64,000 nucleotides of DNA, taken from contig CALUJM010000007.1 in assembly GCA_944320975.1 (NCBI GenBank), forward strand, positions 48,700 to 112,699. Direction: 5' to 3'. The translations under genes were made by a program, and so were the position numbers. Below are positions 1 to 10,680 of this stretch, one piece after another. Every line of letters begins with the position of its first letter. Within the stretch, counting starts at the first letter, position 1. The stretch is from an uncultured Atopobiaceae bacterium. Its GTDB lineage: Bacteria; Actinomycetota; Coriobacteriia; Coriobacteriales; Atopobiaceae. Under the pieces are notes generated by a model. That model was not told the origin of the DNA. It did not search any database and saw nothing but the letters and a program-made list of their open reading frames with translations.

Positions 1-1511
<1,511 letters not shown>

Positions 1512-1605
1512 CTCTTCCACGGCATGTCCTCTCGTGGCGCGCGTTCATATCAGCTCAACAGGATAGCACGCGGGCGGTATCATCACAGGAAACGAAAGGG
1601 GAAGC

Positions 1606-2355
1606 ATGTTGTTCGACGCGCACGTTCATCTTGGCTGGTTCTCCGACCCCGCCTCCGTCGCACGCGACGCCGCGGCGCGGGGGCTGGGCATGCTCGCCGT
1701 CACGGTGACCCCGGACGAGTACCTGGGCGCGAGGAAGGCCCTTGCGGCCGAGAAGAACGTGGCGTTCGCGGCGGGGCTTCACCCCTGGTGGGTGCGGGAC
1801 GCGCGCGACGCCGACGCGCTCTGCGTGCTGCTGCCCGAGACGCGTTTCGTCGGCGAGATTGGGCTCGACGCCGCACCCCGACATGCCGCGACCTGGGACG
1901 CGCAGCTGGCGGCCTTCGAGCGCATCTGCGCCACCTGCGCCGAGACGAGCGACCCCGCGGCGCCCAAGGTCCTCTCCATCCATGCCGTCCGCTGCGCGGG
2001 AACGGTCCTCGACGTCCTCGAGCGCACCGGCGCAGCAGAGAGCTGCCGCTGCGTGCTGCACTGGTTCTCCGGGTCCTCCGAGGAGCTCTGGCGCGCCGCC
2101 CGCCTGGGCTGCCGCTTCTCCCTCGGCGAGCACTCCATCGCGACCCGTCGCGGCCGCGAGTACGCCCGCGTCCTCCCAGCCGAGCTCCTCCTCACGGAGA
2201 CCGACCTCCCCGAGGGCGAGCACTCCCCCACGACCGCCGACGACGTCGTCGCGTCCCTTCTGCGCACAGTCGCCGGAATCGCCGCCGCCCGCGCCGCCAC
2301 GAGGGACGACGTTGCCGACCAAATTGAGGCAAACGCAAGGGCGCTGCTTTCGTAA
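1606..2355 (+). CDS. TatD-family metal-dependent hydrolase
   Basis: Predicted TIM-barrel metallohydrolase of 249 residues, a usual TatD length. Metal-binding and family motifs appear in order: DAHVHLG at residues 4-10, GLHPWW near 57-62, GEIGLD near 83-88, SIHA and HWFSG in the middle, and LLTETDLP near 198-205. TatD enzymes are 3'-5' DNA/RNA exonucleases; which substrate this one uses cannot be told. One strong alternative is the TatD-like YcfH group. It starts at an ATG after GAAAGGGGAAGC, a good ribosome site. A CGAGAAGAAC word lies inside the gene near 1750, encoding the EKN of AEKNV. Confidence 0.85.
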   Translation: MLFDAHVHLGWFSDPASVARDAAARGLGMLAVTVTPDEYLGARKALAAEKNVAFAAGLHPWWVRDARDADALCVLLPETRFVGEIGLDAAPRHAATWDAQLAAFERICATCAETSDPAAPKVLSIHAVRCAGTVLDVLERTGAAESCRCVLHWFSGSSEELWRAARLGCRFSLGEHSIATRRGREYARVLPAELLLTETDLPEGEHSPTTADDVVASLLRTVAGIAAARAATRDDVADQIEANARALLS

Positions 2356-2387
2356 GGTTCTTCTCTCTGCAGGTTTCTGCAGAATCG

Positions 2388-2600
2388 TCCCTCAGTCCAT
2401 AATTCCCCTGTCTCAAATGCAAAACCGAGCTTCAGTCCATAAGAATTTGCCACATTAGAACGCTTCAATTCGCGCCCGAAAATTATGACCTGCGAAAACG
2501 TGGAGAGCAGCTCTTTGATTTTTCTCACGGGCCCGAAAACATATGGACTGAAGCTCGATTTTGCATTCAGAAGAGCAGATTTATGGACTGAAGAGTGTTT
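2388..2600. repeat. Intergenic inverted-repeat cluster built on the word TTCAGTCCAT
   Basis: The 359-base gap between the TatD-like and glycosyltransferase genes has no ORF of interest. It is AT-richer than its surroundings and holds four copies of one word: CTCAGTCCAT at 2391 and TTCAGTCCAT at 2431, then ATGGACTGAA at 2543 and 2583 in inverted orientation. The inner pair extends into a longer inverted repeat of about 25 bases (2416-2440 against 2543-2567) with one mismatch, joined by about 100 bases. I see no transposase and no obvious promoter. It could be a small palindromic mobile remnant or a structured RNA. Confidence 0.7.
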
Positions 2601-2714
2601 TTGCAGGAGCCGCCAAGGACAGTCCAGCCACCAAAGGGATGACGGCAACGTTTGAGCGCCCGCCCTGTCAATGGTAGAGTTGACAGGTCATGAAGGCGCA
2701 CGAACCGAGGTCCC

Positions 2715-3839
2715 ATGAAGCCGCTGCGCAAGACCACACATGCGAGGAACCCGCTCTCGTCCACCATGCTCGCGAGCACGTCGGAGGACCTCGACCTCCC
2801 GCTTGACGACGTGGTCGTCGTCTTTGCCTGCAGCGAGAACTTCGTGCCGTATCTCTCCGTGGCCGTTCAGTCGATCATCGAGAACGCCAGCCTCACGCGC
2901 CGCTACGACATCGTCGTGCTCACGCGCGACATCTCGCCGGCGAGCATGATCACGCTCACGCGCCAGGCCAAGTCGGACAACGTGGGCATCGGGTTTCTCG
3001 ACGTGGACGCCGCGCTCGGGGACATCAAGCTCCCCCACCACGGGCACTTCCGCCCCGAGACCTACTACCGGCTGCTCTCGCCGCAGCTCCTGCCCAACGT
3101 CGACAAGGCGATCTACCTCGACTCCGACCTCATCGTCTGCGACGACGTCGCGAAGCTCTACGACGTCGACGTTAAGGGCTACAAGCTCGCCGCAACCCGA
3201 GACGCCGACACCATCGGCCAGATCGACGGCTACGACGCGACGGTCGGGCCCTACCTCAAGAACGAGCTCGGCATGAGCGACCCGCACGACTACTTCCAGG
3301 CGGGCGTCCTGCTCATGAACCTCGCCGAGCTGCGCCGCACGATCACGCCCGAGGAGTTTCTCGACCTCTCGACCCAGCGCATGTGGCGCTGGCTCGACCA
3401 GGACATCCTCAACAAGGTCGTGAACGGCGAGTACGTCCGCGTGCACATGCGCTGGAACTACCTCATGAACTGGCAGCACCTCCGTCGCACCCACATCATC
3501 GCCAACGCCCCCGCCGATGTGCGCGAGGAGTACGAGGAGGCCGCCGCGGACCCTGCGATCATCCACTTTGCCGGTCCCGACAACCGCCCCTGGCTCTATC
3601 CCGACGCGGACCGCGCGGACGACTTCTGGCGCTACGCGATGCGCTCCCCCTACCTGGACGAGATCCGTGGCCAGCTCGAGGAGTCGCGCGCGACGGCCAA
3701 GGGGCTCGCCAAGCGCCTGCAGGTCATCGCCCTCTACAAGGGCATCATGCCCGCATTCGACGCCGTCTGCCCCGCCGGGTCGCTCCGGCGCAAGGCCGTC
3801 ATCCGCACCTACATGGGCCTCGGCGGCGCCAACCTGTAA
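2715..3839 (+). CDS. Glycosyltransferase family 8 protein
   Basis: Retaining GT8-type glycosyltransferase (374 residues), likely transferring a hexose from a nucleotide sugar to a cell-surface glycan. Visible are the N-terminal strand [19 protein letters not shown] (about 34-51), the metal-binding DSD in [10 protein letters not shown] (136-138), and the [10 protein letters not shown] and LDQDILN motifs typical of LgtC/GspA relatives. No membrane segment is visible, so it is cytoplasmic or peripheral. It stands alone between repeat elements. The first about 30 residues do not resemble the family, so the true start could be M18. The stop codon TAA overlaps the first base of a REP palindrome. 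Confidence 0.9.
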   Translation: MKPLRKTTHARNPLSSTMLASTSEDLDLPLDDVVVVFACSENFVPYLSVAVQSIIENASLTRRYDIVVLTRDISPASMITLTRQAKSDNVGIGFLDVDAALGDIKLPHHGHFRPETYYRLLSPQLLPNVDKAIYLDSDLIVCDDVAKLYDVDVKGYKLAATRDADTIGQIDGYDATVGPYLKNELGMSDPHDYFQAGVLLMNLAELRRTITPEEFLDLSTQRMWRWLDQDILNKVVNGEYVRVHMRWNYLMNWQHLRRTHIIANAPADVREEYEEAAADPAIIHFAGPDNRPWLYPDADRADDFWRYAMRSPYLDEIRGQLEESRATAKGLAKRLQVIALYKGIMPAFDAVCPAGSLRRKAVIRTYMGLGGANL

Positions 3840-3904
3840 TTTGGGGACAGTCCCCAATTAACAGAAATCTTTTATGTGATTTGGGGACTGTCCCCAAATC
3901 ACAT
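3839..3904. repeat. Two tandem REP palindromes (GGGGACWGTCCCC core)
   Basis: Two palindromes lie back to back: AATTTGGGGACAGTCCCC at 3839 onward, and a longer one at about 3872-3904 centred on GGGGACTGTCCCC with TATGTGATTT/AAATCACATA arms. The first begins at the stop codon of the glycosyltransferase. The same core recurs at least a dozen times in the window and brackets a REP-associated transposase near 59 kb. Confidence 0.85.
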
Positions 3905-3908
3905 AAAT

Positions 3909-3937
3909 GGGGCGCCGTCCGGAGTGGACGACGCCCC
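3909..3937 (-). terminator. Rho-independent-type terminator of clpPX
   Basis: Stem GGGGCGYCGTCC pairs with GGACGRCGCCCC (3909-3920 with 3926-3937). On the minus strand it is followed by ATTTATG. It lies about 20 bases after the clpX stop. Confidence 0.7.
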
Positions 3938-3957
3938 ATTATCGTCTTGTGGTCAGG

Positions 3958-5271
3958 CTATCCCGCGAGGCGGTGCTTGCCGTGCGCCTTGGAGATCAGA
4001 CGCGGCGACTCGCCGCCGCCGACGCTCTCCTTGGTCACGACCACCTTGGTGATGTCGAGGTTGCTCGGCAGATCGAACATCGTGTCCTGCAGCGTGGCCT
4101 CGCAGATGGCGCGCAGGCCGCGGGCGCCGGTGCCGCGGTCGAGGGCCTGTCGCGCGATCTCGACGAGCGCGTCGTCCTCAAACTCCAGTTCAACGCCCTC
4201 GAGCTCGAACATGCGGCGATACTGCTTGACCAGGGCGTTGCGCGGCTGGGTGAGGATGGACACGAGGTCGTCCTCGGTGAGCTCACGCGTGGCGGTGATC
4301 ACGGGAATGCGGCCGAGGAACTCGGGAATCATGCCGAACTTGTGCAGGTCCTGCGGCATAACCTGGCCCATGAGGTAATCCTCGTCCTTCTCGGCGTTGT
4401 GGCCGACCTCGGCGTTGAAGCCGATTCCCTTCTTGCCGATGCGGTCCGCGACGATCTTGTCCAGCCCGACGAAGGCGCCGCCGCAGATGAACAGGATGTT
4501 GGTCGTGTCGATGCGGATGAGCTCCTGCTGGGGGTGCTTGCGGCCGCCCTGGGGCGGGACGCTGGCCTCGGTGCCCTCGAGAATCTTGAGGAGCGCCTGC
4601 TGCACGCCCTCGCCGGAGACGTCGCGCGTGATGGAGAGGTTCTCCGCCTTGCGCGCGATCTTATCGATCTCGTCGACGTAGACGATGCCCACCTGCGCGC
4701 GCTCGACGTCGCCGTCGGCGGCGGTGATGAGCTTGAGCAGGATGTTCTCAACGTCCTCGCCGACGTAGCCCGCCTCGGTTAGAGTGGTGGCGTCGGCGAT
4801 GGCGAAGGGCACCTCGAGGAAGCGGGCGAGCGTCTGCGCGAGCAGCGTCTTGCCGGTGCCGGTGGGGCCGAGCAGCAAGATGTTGCTCTTGGCGATCTCG
4901 ACCTCCTCGGTGCCCTCCTCGACCTCGTCGTTGCCGGAGAGGATGCGGCGATAGTGGTTGTAGACGGCCACGCTCATCGCGCGCTTGGCCTGCTCCTGGC
5001 CCATGACGTACTGGGAGAGCTCGTCGTAGATCTCATGGGGCGTGGGGAGGTTCTTGATGGGCAGGCCGCCCTCCTCCTCGTCAAGCTCCTCGTCCTCCAC
5101 GTCGGGCAGGTCGACCTCTTCGATCATATCGGAGCAGGCATGCACGCACTCGTCGCAGATGTAGACGCCCCCGGGGCCGGCGATGAGCTTGCTCACCTGG
5201 CTGCGGGTCTTGCCGCAGAAGGAGCAGCGCATCTCGACGCCGAAGCCGTCACCAAAATCGTTCGTGGCCAT
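3958..5271 (-). CDS. clpX: ATP-dependent Clp protease ATP-binding subunit ClpX
   Basis: AAA+ unfoldase that feeds substrates to the ClpP protease in the cytoplasm (437 residues, normal length). The N-terminal zinc-binding domain has C16, C19, C39 and C42. Walker A GPTGTGKT is at 135-142, Walker [11 protein letters not shown] follows, and sensor/arginine motifs of the GTGARGLR type lie near the C-terminus. The ATG follows the clpP stop by three bases, and a ribosome site (CAGGAG) lies within the end of clpP. The two genes are therefore one translationally close unit, and a hairpin after the stop ends it. Confidence 0.98.
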   Translation of the reverse strand: MATNDFGDGFGVEMRCSFCGKTRSQVSKLIAGPGGVYICDECVHACSDMIEEVDLPDVEDEELDEEEGGLPIKNLPTPHEIYDELSQYVMGQEQAKRAMSVAVYNHYRRILSGNDEVEEGTEEVEIAKSNILLLGPTGTGKTLLAQTLARFLEVPFAIADATTLTEAGYVGEDVENILLKLITAADGDVERAQVGIVYVDEIDKIARKAENLSITRDVSGEGVQQALLKILEGTEASVPPQGGRKHPQQELIRIDTTNILFICGGAFVGLDKIVADRIGKKGIGFNAEVGHNAEKDEDYLMGQVMPQDLHKFGMIPEFLGRIPVITATRELTEDDLVSILTQPRNALVKQYRRMFELEGVELEFEDDALVEIARQALDRGTGARGLRAICEATLQDTMFDLPSNLDITKVVVTKESVGGGESPRLISKAHGKHRLAG

Positions 5272-5274
5272 GCG

Positions 5275-5892
5275 CTACTCCTGGCTCTGCTCGACGCGGG
5301 AGGAGATGACCTTGTCGACGAGGCCGTAGGCGCAGGCCTCGGCGGCGCGCATGTAGTTGTCGCGCTCGGTGTCGGCGTTGATCTTCTCGATGGGCTGGCC
5401 GGTTGCCTCCGCGAGGATCTCGTTGAGGCGCTGGCGGATCCAGCGGGTCTCGTCCGCGACGATCTGGATGTCGGTCTGCTGGCCGGAGACGCCCGAGCTC
5501 GGCTGGTGGATAAGGACCATCGAGTTGGGGAGCGCGAGGCGCTTGCCCTTGGCGCCGCAGGCGAGGATGGCGGCGCCCATGGAGGCGGCCATGCCCACGC
5601 AGATGGTGGAGACGTCGGGCTTGATGAAGTTCATCGTGTCGATGATGCCCAGGCCCGCGTACACGTCGCCGCCGGGAGAGTCGATGTAGAGCGAGATGTC
5701 CTTGTCGGGGTCCTGGCTCTCGAGGTGGAGGAGCTGCGCGATAACAAGGTTGGCGGAGTCGCGCGTGACCTCCTCGCCGAGAAACACGATGCGGTCGTTG
5801 AGCAGGCGCGAGTAGATGTCGTAGCTGCGCTCGCCGCGCGGCGTCTGCTCGACGACGTAGGGGATGAGCGGGATGTTGGTGGGCTGGTGCAT
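5275..5892 (-). CDS. clpP: ATP-dependent Clp protease proteolytic subunit ClpP
   Basis: Serine peptidase that forms the tetradecameric Clp proteolytic chamber (205 residues). The catalytic triad can be read as S104 (in GMAASMGA), H129 (in VLIHQPS) and D178 (in ERDNY). The N-terminal stretch before SYDIYSRLL is typical of the mature enzyme with a short propeptide. It is cotranscribed with clpX. The tig terminator lies just upstream, so clpPX probably has its own promoter in the about 80-base gap. Confidence 0.98.
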   Translation of the reverse strand: MHQPTNIPLIPYVVEQTPRGERSYDIYSRLLNDRIVFLGEEVTRDSANLVIAQLLHLESQDPDKDISLYIDSPGGDVYAGLGIIDTMNFIKPDVSTICVGMAASMGAAILACGAKGKRLALPNSMVLIHQPSSGVSGQQTDIQIVADETRWIRQRLNEILAEATGQPIEKINADTERDNYMRAAEACAYGLVDKVISSRVEQSQE

Positions 5893-5925
5893 TCGAACTC
5901 CGTTCGTTCGACGTTTTTTGTAGAA

Positions 5926-5954
5926 AGCCCCGGACGAGTTGCTCGCCCGGGGCT
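5926..5954 (-). terminator. Terminator of tig
   Basis: Stem AGCCCCGGACGAG (5926-5938) pairs with CTCGCCCGGGGCT (5942-5954), leaving a three-base loop. On the minus strand TTTCTAC follows. It separates tig from clpPX. Confidence 0.7.
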
Positions 5955-5974
5955 CCGTGAACGTGAGCGTGAGA

Positions 5975-7324
5975 CTACTCGGCGTCCTCGTTCTTCTCGG
6001 CCGCGGCGGCGCGCTCGGCGACCTCGTCGACGACGTTCACCTTGCAGTTCTCGACGAGCCAGTCGAGGGCCTTGGTGCGGCGGATGGAGTCGCGGATGGC
6101 GGGCAGACGGCCCTCGTCCTTCCACTGCTTGTAGGAGGCCTCGACGTCCTCGACGCCGGCGCGCTCGAACTCGCCGCGGACCTCGTCCTCGTTGACCTCG
6201 AGGCCGAGCTTGGCGGCCACGGCGTCGAGGGCGAGGGACTGACGCGCGCGCTCCTCGGCCTGGACGCGCAGGTCAGCGATGAAGTCGTCGGACTTCAGGC
6301 CGCGGGCGCGCAGGAACATGTCGAGGGAGACGTTCTGGCGCTGGAGCTGGGCCAGGAACTCCTGGGCGAGCTCGTTGAAAATCTCGTCCTGGTAGGCCTG
6401 GGGCACGGTCTCGAGGTCGAGCAGCTTGCCCACAGCCTCGACGACGCGGTCCTCCTTGAGGTTGGGGATCGTGGTCTTCTTGTCGCCCTCGATCTCCTCC
6501 TTCACGGCCTCCTTGAAGGCGTCGACGGTGTCGTAGCCGTACTTCTTGGCAACCTCGTCGTCGAGCTCGGGGGTGACGGCCTTCTTGATGCCGTTGAGGG
6601 TCACCTTGACGGAGAAGGTGTGGGAGATGGTCTCGCCGTCGTGCTCGTGGGAGCGCGTCCACTCGATGGCCTTCTCCTCGCCCTTCTTCATGCCCTCGAT
6701 GCCCTCCTGGAGCTGCTCGGGGAGCTGCTGGCCGTCAAGGGCGAGCAGGCGGTTCTTGCCCGCGAGGTGGCCAGCGCCCTCGACGTTCTCGATGTCGACG
6801 GAGACGATGTCGCCGGGCTCGGCGGCACGGTCCTCCTCGACGTCCTCGTAGGTCACCTGGTAGCTGAGGAGCTGGTTGATCTGCCAGTCAATCTCGGCGT
6901 CGGTGGCCTCCTCGGGCGGGAGGTTGATCTCGGGGGCGTCATAGGAGGTGAGCTCGGCGGTGGGGCGAACGCCGATGGTGGCGTCGACGACGTAGTCGGC
7001 GCCCTCGGCGGCGAGCTCGGGGTCGGCGCCCTCGGGGCCAAAGCTCACGCGGCCCACGGGGGTGACGTCGAGCTCCTCGAGCATCATGGGCTCGAGGGCG
7101 GTGAGCAGGTCGTTGGTGGCCTGGGCGAGCACGGCCTCGCGGCCGATGATGCCGTCGATCACCGGACGGGGCGCGTGGCCGCGGCGGAAGCCCTGGAAGT
7201 TGTACTTCTTGGCGATGTCCTTGTAGGTCTTCTTGATGGCTGCGTTGACGTCGGCGGCGGGAACGGTGACCTTGGCGGCCATCTTCTCGTCGACGGGCTT
7301 CTCAGCGGTGACGGTGATCTTCAA
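5975..7324 (-). CDS. tig: Trigger factor (ribosome-associated prolyl isomerase/chaperone)
   Basis: Folding chaperone at the ribosome exit tunnel (449 residues). The N-terminal ribosome-binding domain contains the [11 protein letters not shown] version of the signature loop. The central FKBP domain includes [11 protein letters not shown], and the long helical C-terminal domain ends in an acidic tail, [11 protein letters not shown]. The TTG at 7324 was chosen because GGAGG lies four bases upstream. An ATG further up (near 7366) is possible but would add a non-conserved segment running toward tRNA-Leu. A CGAGAAGAAC word encodes the EKN near the C-terminus. Confidence 0.95.
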   Translation of the reverse strand: MKITVTAEKPVDEKMAAKVTVPAADVNAAIKKTYKDIAKKYNFQGFRRGHAPRPVIDGIIGREAVLAQATNDLLTALEPMMLEELDVTPVGRVSFGPEGADPELAAEGADYVVDATIGVRPTAELTSYDAPEINLPPEEATDAEIDWQINQLLSYQVTYEDVEEDRAAEPGDIVSVDIENVEGAGHLAGKNRLLALDGQQLPEQLQEGIEGMKKGEEKAIEWTRSHEHDGETISHTFSVKVTLNGIKKAVTPELDDEVAKKYGYDTVDAFKEAVKEEIEGDKKTTIPNLKEDRVVEAVGKLLDLETVPQAYQDEIFNELAQEFLAQLQRQNVSLDMFLRARGLKSDDFIADLRVQAEERARQSLALDAVAAKLGLEVNEDEVRGEFERAGVEDVEASYKQWKDEGRLPAIRDSIRRTKALDWLVENCKVNVVDEVAERAAAAEKNEDAE

Positions 7325-7377
7325 CGTTCCTCCAGTGTCTCGTGCCTGGCGGGCCTGCCCCGCCATGTTTCCTTGCG

Positions 7378-7464
7378 TGGTGCGGGCGAAAGGACTCGAA
7401 CCTTCACGGGGTCTCCCCCACTGGAACCTAAATCCAGCGTGTCTACCAGTTCCACCACGCCCGC
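7378..7464 (-). tRNA. tRNA-Leu (anticodon TAG)
   Basis: Cloverleaf with a 7-bp acceptor (GCGGGCG/CGCCCGC), a long class II variable arm (GGGGGAGACCCC region), loop TTTAGGT with anticodon TAG, a GGTTCGAGTCC T-arm, and an encoded CCA (7378-7380). It lies directly upstream of tig on the same strand. Confidence 0.95.
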
Positions 7465-7718
7465 GGATTTCACAGCCTTCATATAGTAGCAAACTTCCGC
7501 AGGAAGGCCGCGTCTCGGCAGATATTTCACGGTTGGGGGCGGCGCGCAGCTCCGAATACGCCCCATCCGCACGCGCGGCCGCCCTCGAGACACGGAGCAG
7601 GCACACGGTCAGACGGTCAATCGGCAGCTCTCGAGCACGTCATCTGGGATTTGTCACCACGCAACCTGTCCCCAAAGGAAGATAGGCAGATGATGGTCAC
7701 GTCAGAAAGGGACGATTT

Positions 7719-7846
7719 CATTTGTAGGGTATTTTGAGAGGGCAGTCGTCAATACACTAGAAACGTGGCGACGCTTGTAGCTGGGGTTTTTCTGATTTTC
7801 ATTTGTAGTGTATTTCAACTTAGGCCCTGGAAATACACTACAAATG
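7719..7846. repeat. Intergenic inverted-repeat cluster on the word CATTTGTAGTGTATTT
   Basis: The 424-base gap 7465-7888 has no convincing gene. Near 7660 it carries a partial REP (CCTGTCCCCAAAGG). It then holds four copies of one word: CATTTGTAGGGTATTTT at 7719, AATACACTAGAAA inverted at 7751, CATTTGTAGTGTATTT at 7800, and its perfect 16-base inverse at 7831-7846. The rest shows no other recognisable signal. Confidence 0.7.
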
Positions 7847-7888
7847 AAGATATCCCCCTCCGAAGGCCCAAAAGCCCCTATGAGTCGC

Positions 7889-8098
7889 TCACTCCTCGTC
7901 GGGAACGTACTCCAGGATGTCTCCGGGCTGGCAGCCCAGCACGCGGCAGATCGCGTCGAGCGTGGAGAAGCGCACCGCGGAGATGCGCCCGGTCTTGATG
8001 CGGGAGAGGTTGACCTCGGAGATGCCCACCCGCTCGGCGAGCTCCTTCGAGCGCATCTTGCGGTCTGCCAGCACGCGGTCGAGGCGCAGGACGATCAT
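7889..8098 (-). CDS. Small XRE/YozG-type HTH regulator
   Basis: 69-residue helix-turn-helix protein, essentially a single Cro/C1-type domain. MRSKELAERVGISEVNLSRI forms the HTH and QPGDILEY the usual end. Proteins of this size and sequence are usually paired with a DUF2975 membrane protein, as here: its start lies 11 bases after the stop of the upstream DUF2975 gene, so they form an operon. The start at 8098 was taken because the core begins MIVLRLDRVLADR and GAGGG lies upstream. The target is unknown; control of its own operon is likely. Confidence 0.85.
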   Translation of the reverse strand: MIVLRLDRVLADRKMRSKELAERVGISEVNLSRIKTGRISAVRFSTLDAICRVLGCQPGDILEYVPDEE

Positions 8099-8108
8099 CG
8101 CGCGGCCC

Positions 8109-8753
8109 TCACAGCGTCTCGTCATCCTGCTTCTGCAGGATGCATCCGTACTCGAAGACGCGGCCCACCAGCACGAGCACGATCCCCAGCGAGACGAGCA
8201 TCAGGTCCTGGGGCTCGAAGCTCGCCGTGAGCGCGTAGCCCAGCATCTCGCCAGACTCCACTAGGGCATGGACTACCGCGGCGGCGATTGCCTCAAGAAG
8301 CATATGGAGCAGCGTGGGCGCGCATCCGGCGAGAAGAACCAGCCACCCCACACGCCCCAGCTCACGCGCGCGCTCCGGGGCAAACGGCACGCCGGTCCGC
8401 CGGATCTTGGAGCACATGAGCGCCGCGAGGGCAAACGCCGCGCACGCCAGGCCGCCAAAGACGACGCCGTTGGCGAGGGTCGAGACGGGGCTGCCGGAGA
8501 GGTAGGCCGTGCCGGTCTCGGTCTCCTGGATGACGAACCCCGGGGCGCCCTTGCTCGTGGTGAAGAAGGCGGTCAGGGCGTCGCGGCCGGACTCCCCCAT
8601 CGAGGCGTTCGTGAGGAAGACTGTCGACCACATGTTAAACAGGGCCAGGAGCAGGGCCACCAGGGCGGCGACCCAGCAGAAGCACGTCGCCACGCGCGCG
8701 GCGCCGCGGATGCGCCCGTCCGCCTGCGCCCTTGTCAGCATCTCGTGTTTCAT
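8109..8753 (-). CDS. DUF2975-like membrane protein
   Basis: 214-residue protein with four hydrophobic stretches: near VATCFCWVAALVALLLALF, TLANGVVFGGLACAAFALAA, VGWLVLLAGCAPTLLHMLL and LMLVSLGIVLVLVG. This matches the DUF2975 layout. The end, LVLVGRVFEYGCILQKQDDETL, closely resembles that family's conserved ending FxxGxxLQxexDETL. Function is unknown; the partner is the small HTH regulator downstream. The start M-K-H-E-M was chosen because GAGGGG lies at a suitable distance. Upstream codons, which include a CGAGAAGAAC word, could extend it by nine residues. Confidence 0.8.
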   Translation of the reverse strand: MKHEMLTRAQADGRIRGAARVATCFCWVAALVALLLALFNMWSTVFLTNASMGESGRDALTAFFTTSKGAPGFVIQETETGTAYLSGSPVSTLANGVVFGGLACAAFALAALMCSKIRRTGVPFAPERARELGRVGWLVLLAGCAPTLLHMLLEAIAAAVVHALVESGEMLGYALTASFEPQDLMLVSLGIVLVLVGRVFEYGCILQKQDDETL

Positions 8754-8951
8754 CGCGACCCCTCCGTTCTTCTCGGCCAATTGCTCTTATCGTTCTTGTA
8801 CCACTAATTATCGTTTGTCGATAATGTCGAGAAGGACGTCCGGCAGACGGCATCATCCGCTCGGCAAGCGCGCGCCTAGCCCCCCCCACGCTGGGTACAA
8901 GCCAAGCAAATGGCAGCGATTGGGCTGCCGGCCCTTACGAAAGGGGCGACC

Positions 8952-9689
8952 ATGGACGCGAAGCCTCCGGTCACGATGAACTCACCCAAGATGCGCGATA
9001 ACCTGCGGGCGCGCGGCTTTAGCAGGCGGACGGCATTGGTGTTTACGGTGCTCATCTTTGTGTTTCTCGTGGTCAACGTCGTGCAGTTCGCGGCGCGGTT
9101 TGGGAGCAGCGTCTCGGAGCAGCTTGACGCTCCGACAGAGGACCGCGTCGCGCTCCCCTATTTCGACCTCACCGCAGACGAGAGAGCCTCCGTGGACGCG
9201 ACGGGCGAGCGACTCTCCGCCCTGAAAGAGGAGCCGAGCTCGAGCGGCCTGGTCGCCGAGCTGGCGGGCTGGCTCGAGGGCAGGCCCAGGCGGGGCCTTC
9301 GCCACACGCCCGAGGACCTGGGGATCGACGCCGAGGCGTGGGCGGGTCAGATGGTCTCCCGTCTCACGTACTCCATCGAGGACGTCGAGCTCTCCGGCGA
9401 CACGGCGGTCATCGGCGTGCGCGTCTGGGCGCCCCAGGCAGGCGAGATCGTGTCTAAGGCCAGCGAGGGCATGAGCACCTACTTCTACAACCAGGGCGTG
9501 CGCGACGGGGAGCCGCTCCCGGAGGACCTGCAGGAGGACGTCCTCCGCACATTCGAAACCGCGACGGAGGCGGCTCCCGTCGAGGAACGCACGCTTGACG
9601 TTGTCCTCACACGCTCCGACGACGGATTCGTCGTCGACGAGAGGGCTCTCGAGAAGGACCTCCTGAACGCATTTGGCGCGGTCGCGTGA
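8952..9689 (+). CDS. Membrane-anchored protein of unknown function
   Basis: 245 residues with one N-terminal transmembrane helix (about ALVFTVLIFVFLVVNVVQFA) after a basic cytoplasmic start, then a soluble, acidic extracellular part. I recognise no domain. The C-terminal half (EDVELSGDTAVIGVRVWAPQ, VLTRSDDGFVVDE) reads like a small alpha/beta fold seen in NTF2-like or DUF-type lipoproteins, but this is a guess. Start: ATG after AAAGGGGCGACC. It is isolated, with a REP palindrome immediately after the stop. Confidence 0.7.
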   Translation: MDAKPPVTMNSPKMRDNLRARGFSRRTALVFTVLIFVFLVVNVVQFAARFGSSVSEQLDAPTEDRVALPYFDLTADERASVDATGERLSALKEEPSSSGLVAELAGWLEGRPRRGLRHTPEDLGIDAEAWAGQMVSRLTYSIEDVELSGDTAVIGVRVWAPQAGEIVSKASEGMSTYFYNQGVRDGEPLPEDLQEDVLRTFETATEAAPVEERTLDVVLTRSDDGFVVDERALEKDLLNAFGAVA

Positions 9690-9695
9690 ATGTTG

Positions 9696-9714
9696 CGAAG
9701 GGACTGTCCCTTCG
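9696..9714. repeat. REP palindrome
   Basis: CGAAGGGACTGTCCCTTCG is a perfect palindrome around the GGGACTGTCCC core, eight bases after the stop of the preceding gene. It may also act as its terminator. Confidence 0.8.
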
Positions 9715-9762
9715 TATCACAGCGGGAGGCTATCGCTCATCGATCTTTGTGTCGAGCATCAC

Positions 9763-10041
9763 CTATGCAACGGTCACTCCGCGAATCGGAGCGAGAAACT
9801 CATCAACGTCAAAGTAGAGATTGCTCAAAATTGGGACGAGGTCGATGTACTCCTCGACCGGCTCCGGGCAGCCATCGTATTCTGCGTTGACCACGAGATA
9901 GCCCTTGTTCCATTCCCGAACATCAACGTACCTGACGAGGTTCTTGGGCATTCGAAAACGAATGTCATATCCGCCGAATGAGAAGCTCGTATAGGGACCA
10001 TCGCAGCTCAGAACTGCACAGCTGGAAGATGCGTCAACCAT
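9763..10041 (-). CDS. Small hypothetical protein
   Basis: 92 residues without membrane segments, beginning MVDASSSCAVLSCDGPYTSF and containing LVRYVDVREWNKGYLVV and YIDLVPILSNLYFDVDEFL. The alternation and the closing YIDLVPILENLYxD-like phrase resemble a small uncharacterised family common in Firmicutes; function unknown. The stretch is less GC-rich than its neighbours, suggesting transfer. The start was placed at 10041 behind GGGGG; an ATG at 10059 is also in frame. Confidence 0.65.
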   Translation of the reverse strand: MVDASSSCAVLSCDGPYTSFSFGGYDIRFRMPKNLVRYVDVREWNKGYLVVNAEYDGCPEPVEEYIDLVPILSNLYFDVDEFLAPIRGVTVA

Positions 10042-10129
10042 AGTCCCCCGCTCCCTCATCTTGGCTTCTGATGATGAATGGATTATACCCAGCATCCTTG
10101 TCGGCAGAACCGCCACCAAAGTGCTGAAG

Positions 10130-10468
10130 CTAGACACACGTCCCCATGTTCGCGCGATAGCCCGCGACGCAGAGCGCGGCGATGGGCACAATCGCGCCGA
10201 CGCCGCACGTAAGGAAGAGCGTCGTTCTGTCCACGGCACCCTGGACATGTGCGTAGACGAGGAGCGCAACGGCAACGGCATAGGCCGCGCACACGAGAAT
10301 CGCCCCTCCCATGGTTCTCGCGAGCTTCGATGCGTTGACGTGGGCTCGATCCGAGGGCGAAGCCGTACTGTAACCGGCGAGGAAGCCTGCGCCCCGCCCG
10401 CTGAGAAGCACGACGGAGATAACCGCGAGAACTCCGGCGATGACGCCCCACATCCAGACGTACTCCAC
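10130..10468 (-). CDS. DUF3784-like membrane protein
   Basis: 112 residues with three hydrophobic helices (WGVIAGVLAVISVVLL, GAILVCAAYAVAVALLVY, TCGVGAIVPIAALCV). The phrase GAGFLAGYSTASPSDR after helix 1 corresponds to the LIAGYNTMS motif of DUF3784 proteins. The start is a GTG after AAGGTGG. Function unknown; it lies alone between a small hypothetical gene and an intergenic hairpin. Confidence 0.7.
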   Translation of the reverse strand: MEYVWMWGVIAGVLAVISVVLLSGRGAGFLAGYSTASPSDRAHVNASKLARTMGGAILVCAAYAVAVALLVYAHVQGAVDRTTLFLTCGVGAIVPIAALCVAGYRANMGTCV

Positions 10469-10610
10469 GACGCGCCACCTTCCAGAGCCAGACCGAGCAC
10501 GTCGCCCGACCTTTGACGTATAGTACCCAATCGGGGGGGGCAGGCGCTCCGACCCGGCGGACGGTCTGCCAGGGCCCGCTGGTGGATTATCAGCCCCCGC
10601 CACAAAAGGC

Positions 10611-10673
10611 CAACCATGCACACCCGTCAAATCCGACCCATTTTTCGTCCTTAAATGACGGGTATGCATGGTT
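10611..10673. repeat. Inverted repeat AACCATGCACACCCGTCA
   Basis: The left arm at 10611-10628 pairs with TGACGGGTATGCATGGTT at 10656-10673, with one or two mismatches. The loop contains CCATTTTTCG. It lies just after the stop of the acetyltransferase at 10681 on the minus strand and could serve as its terminator. Confidence 0.6.
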
Positions 10674-10680
10674 ACCCGAT

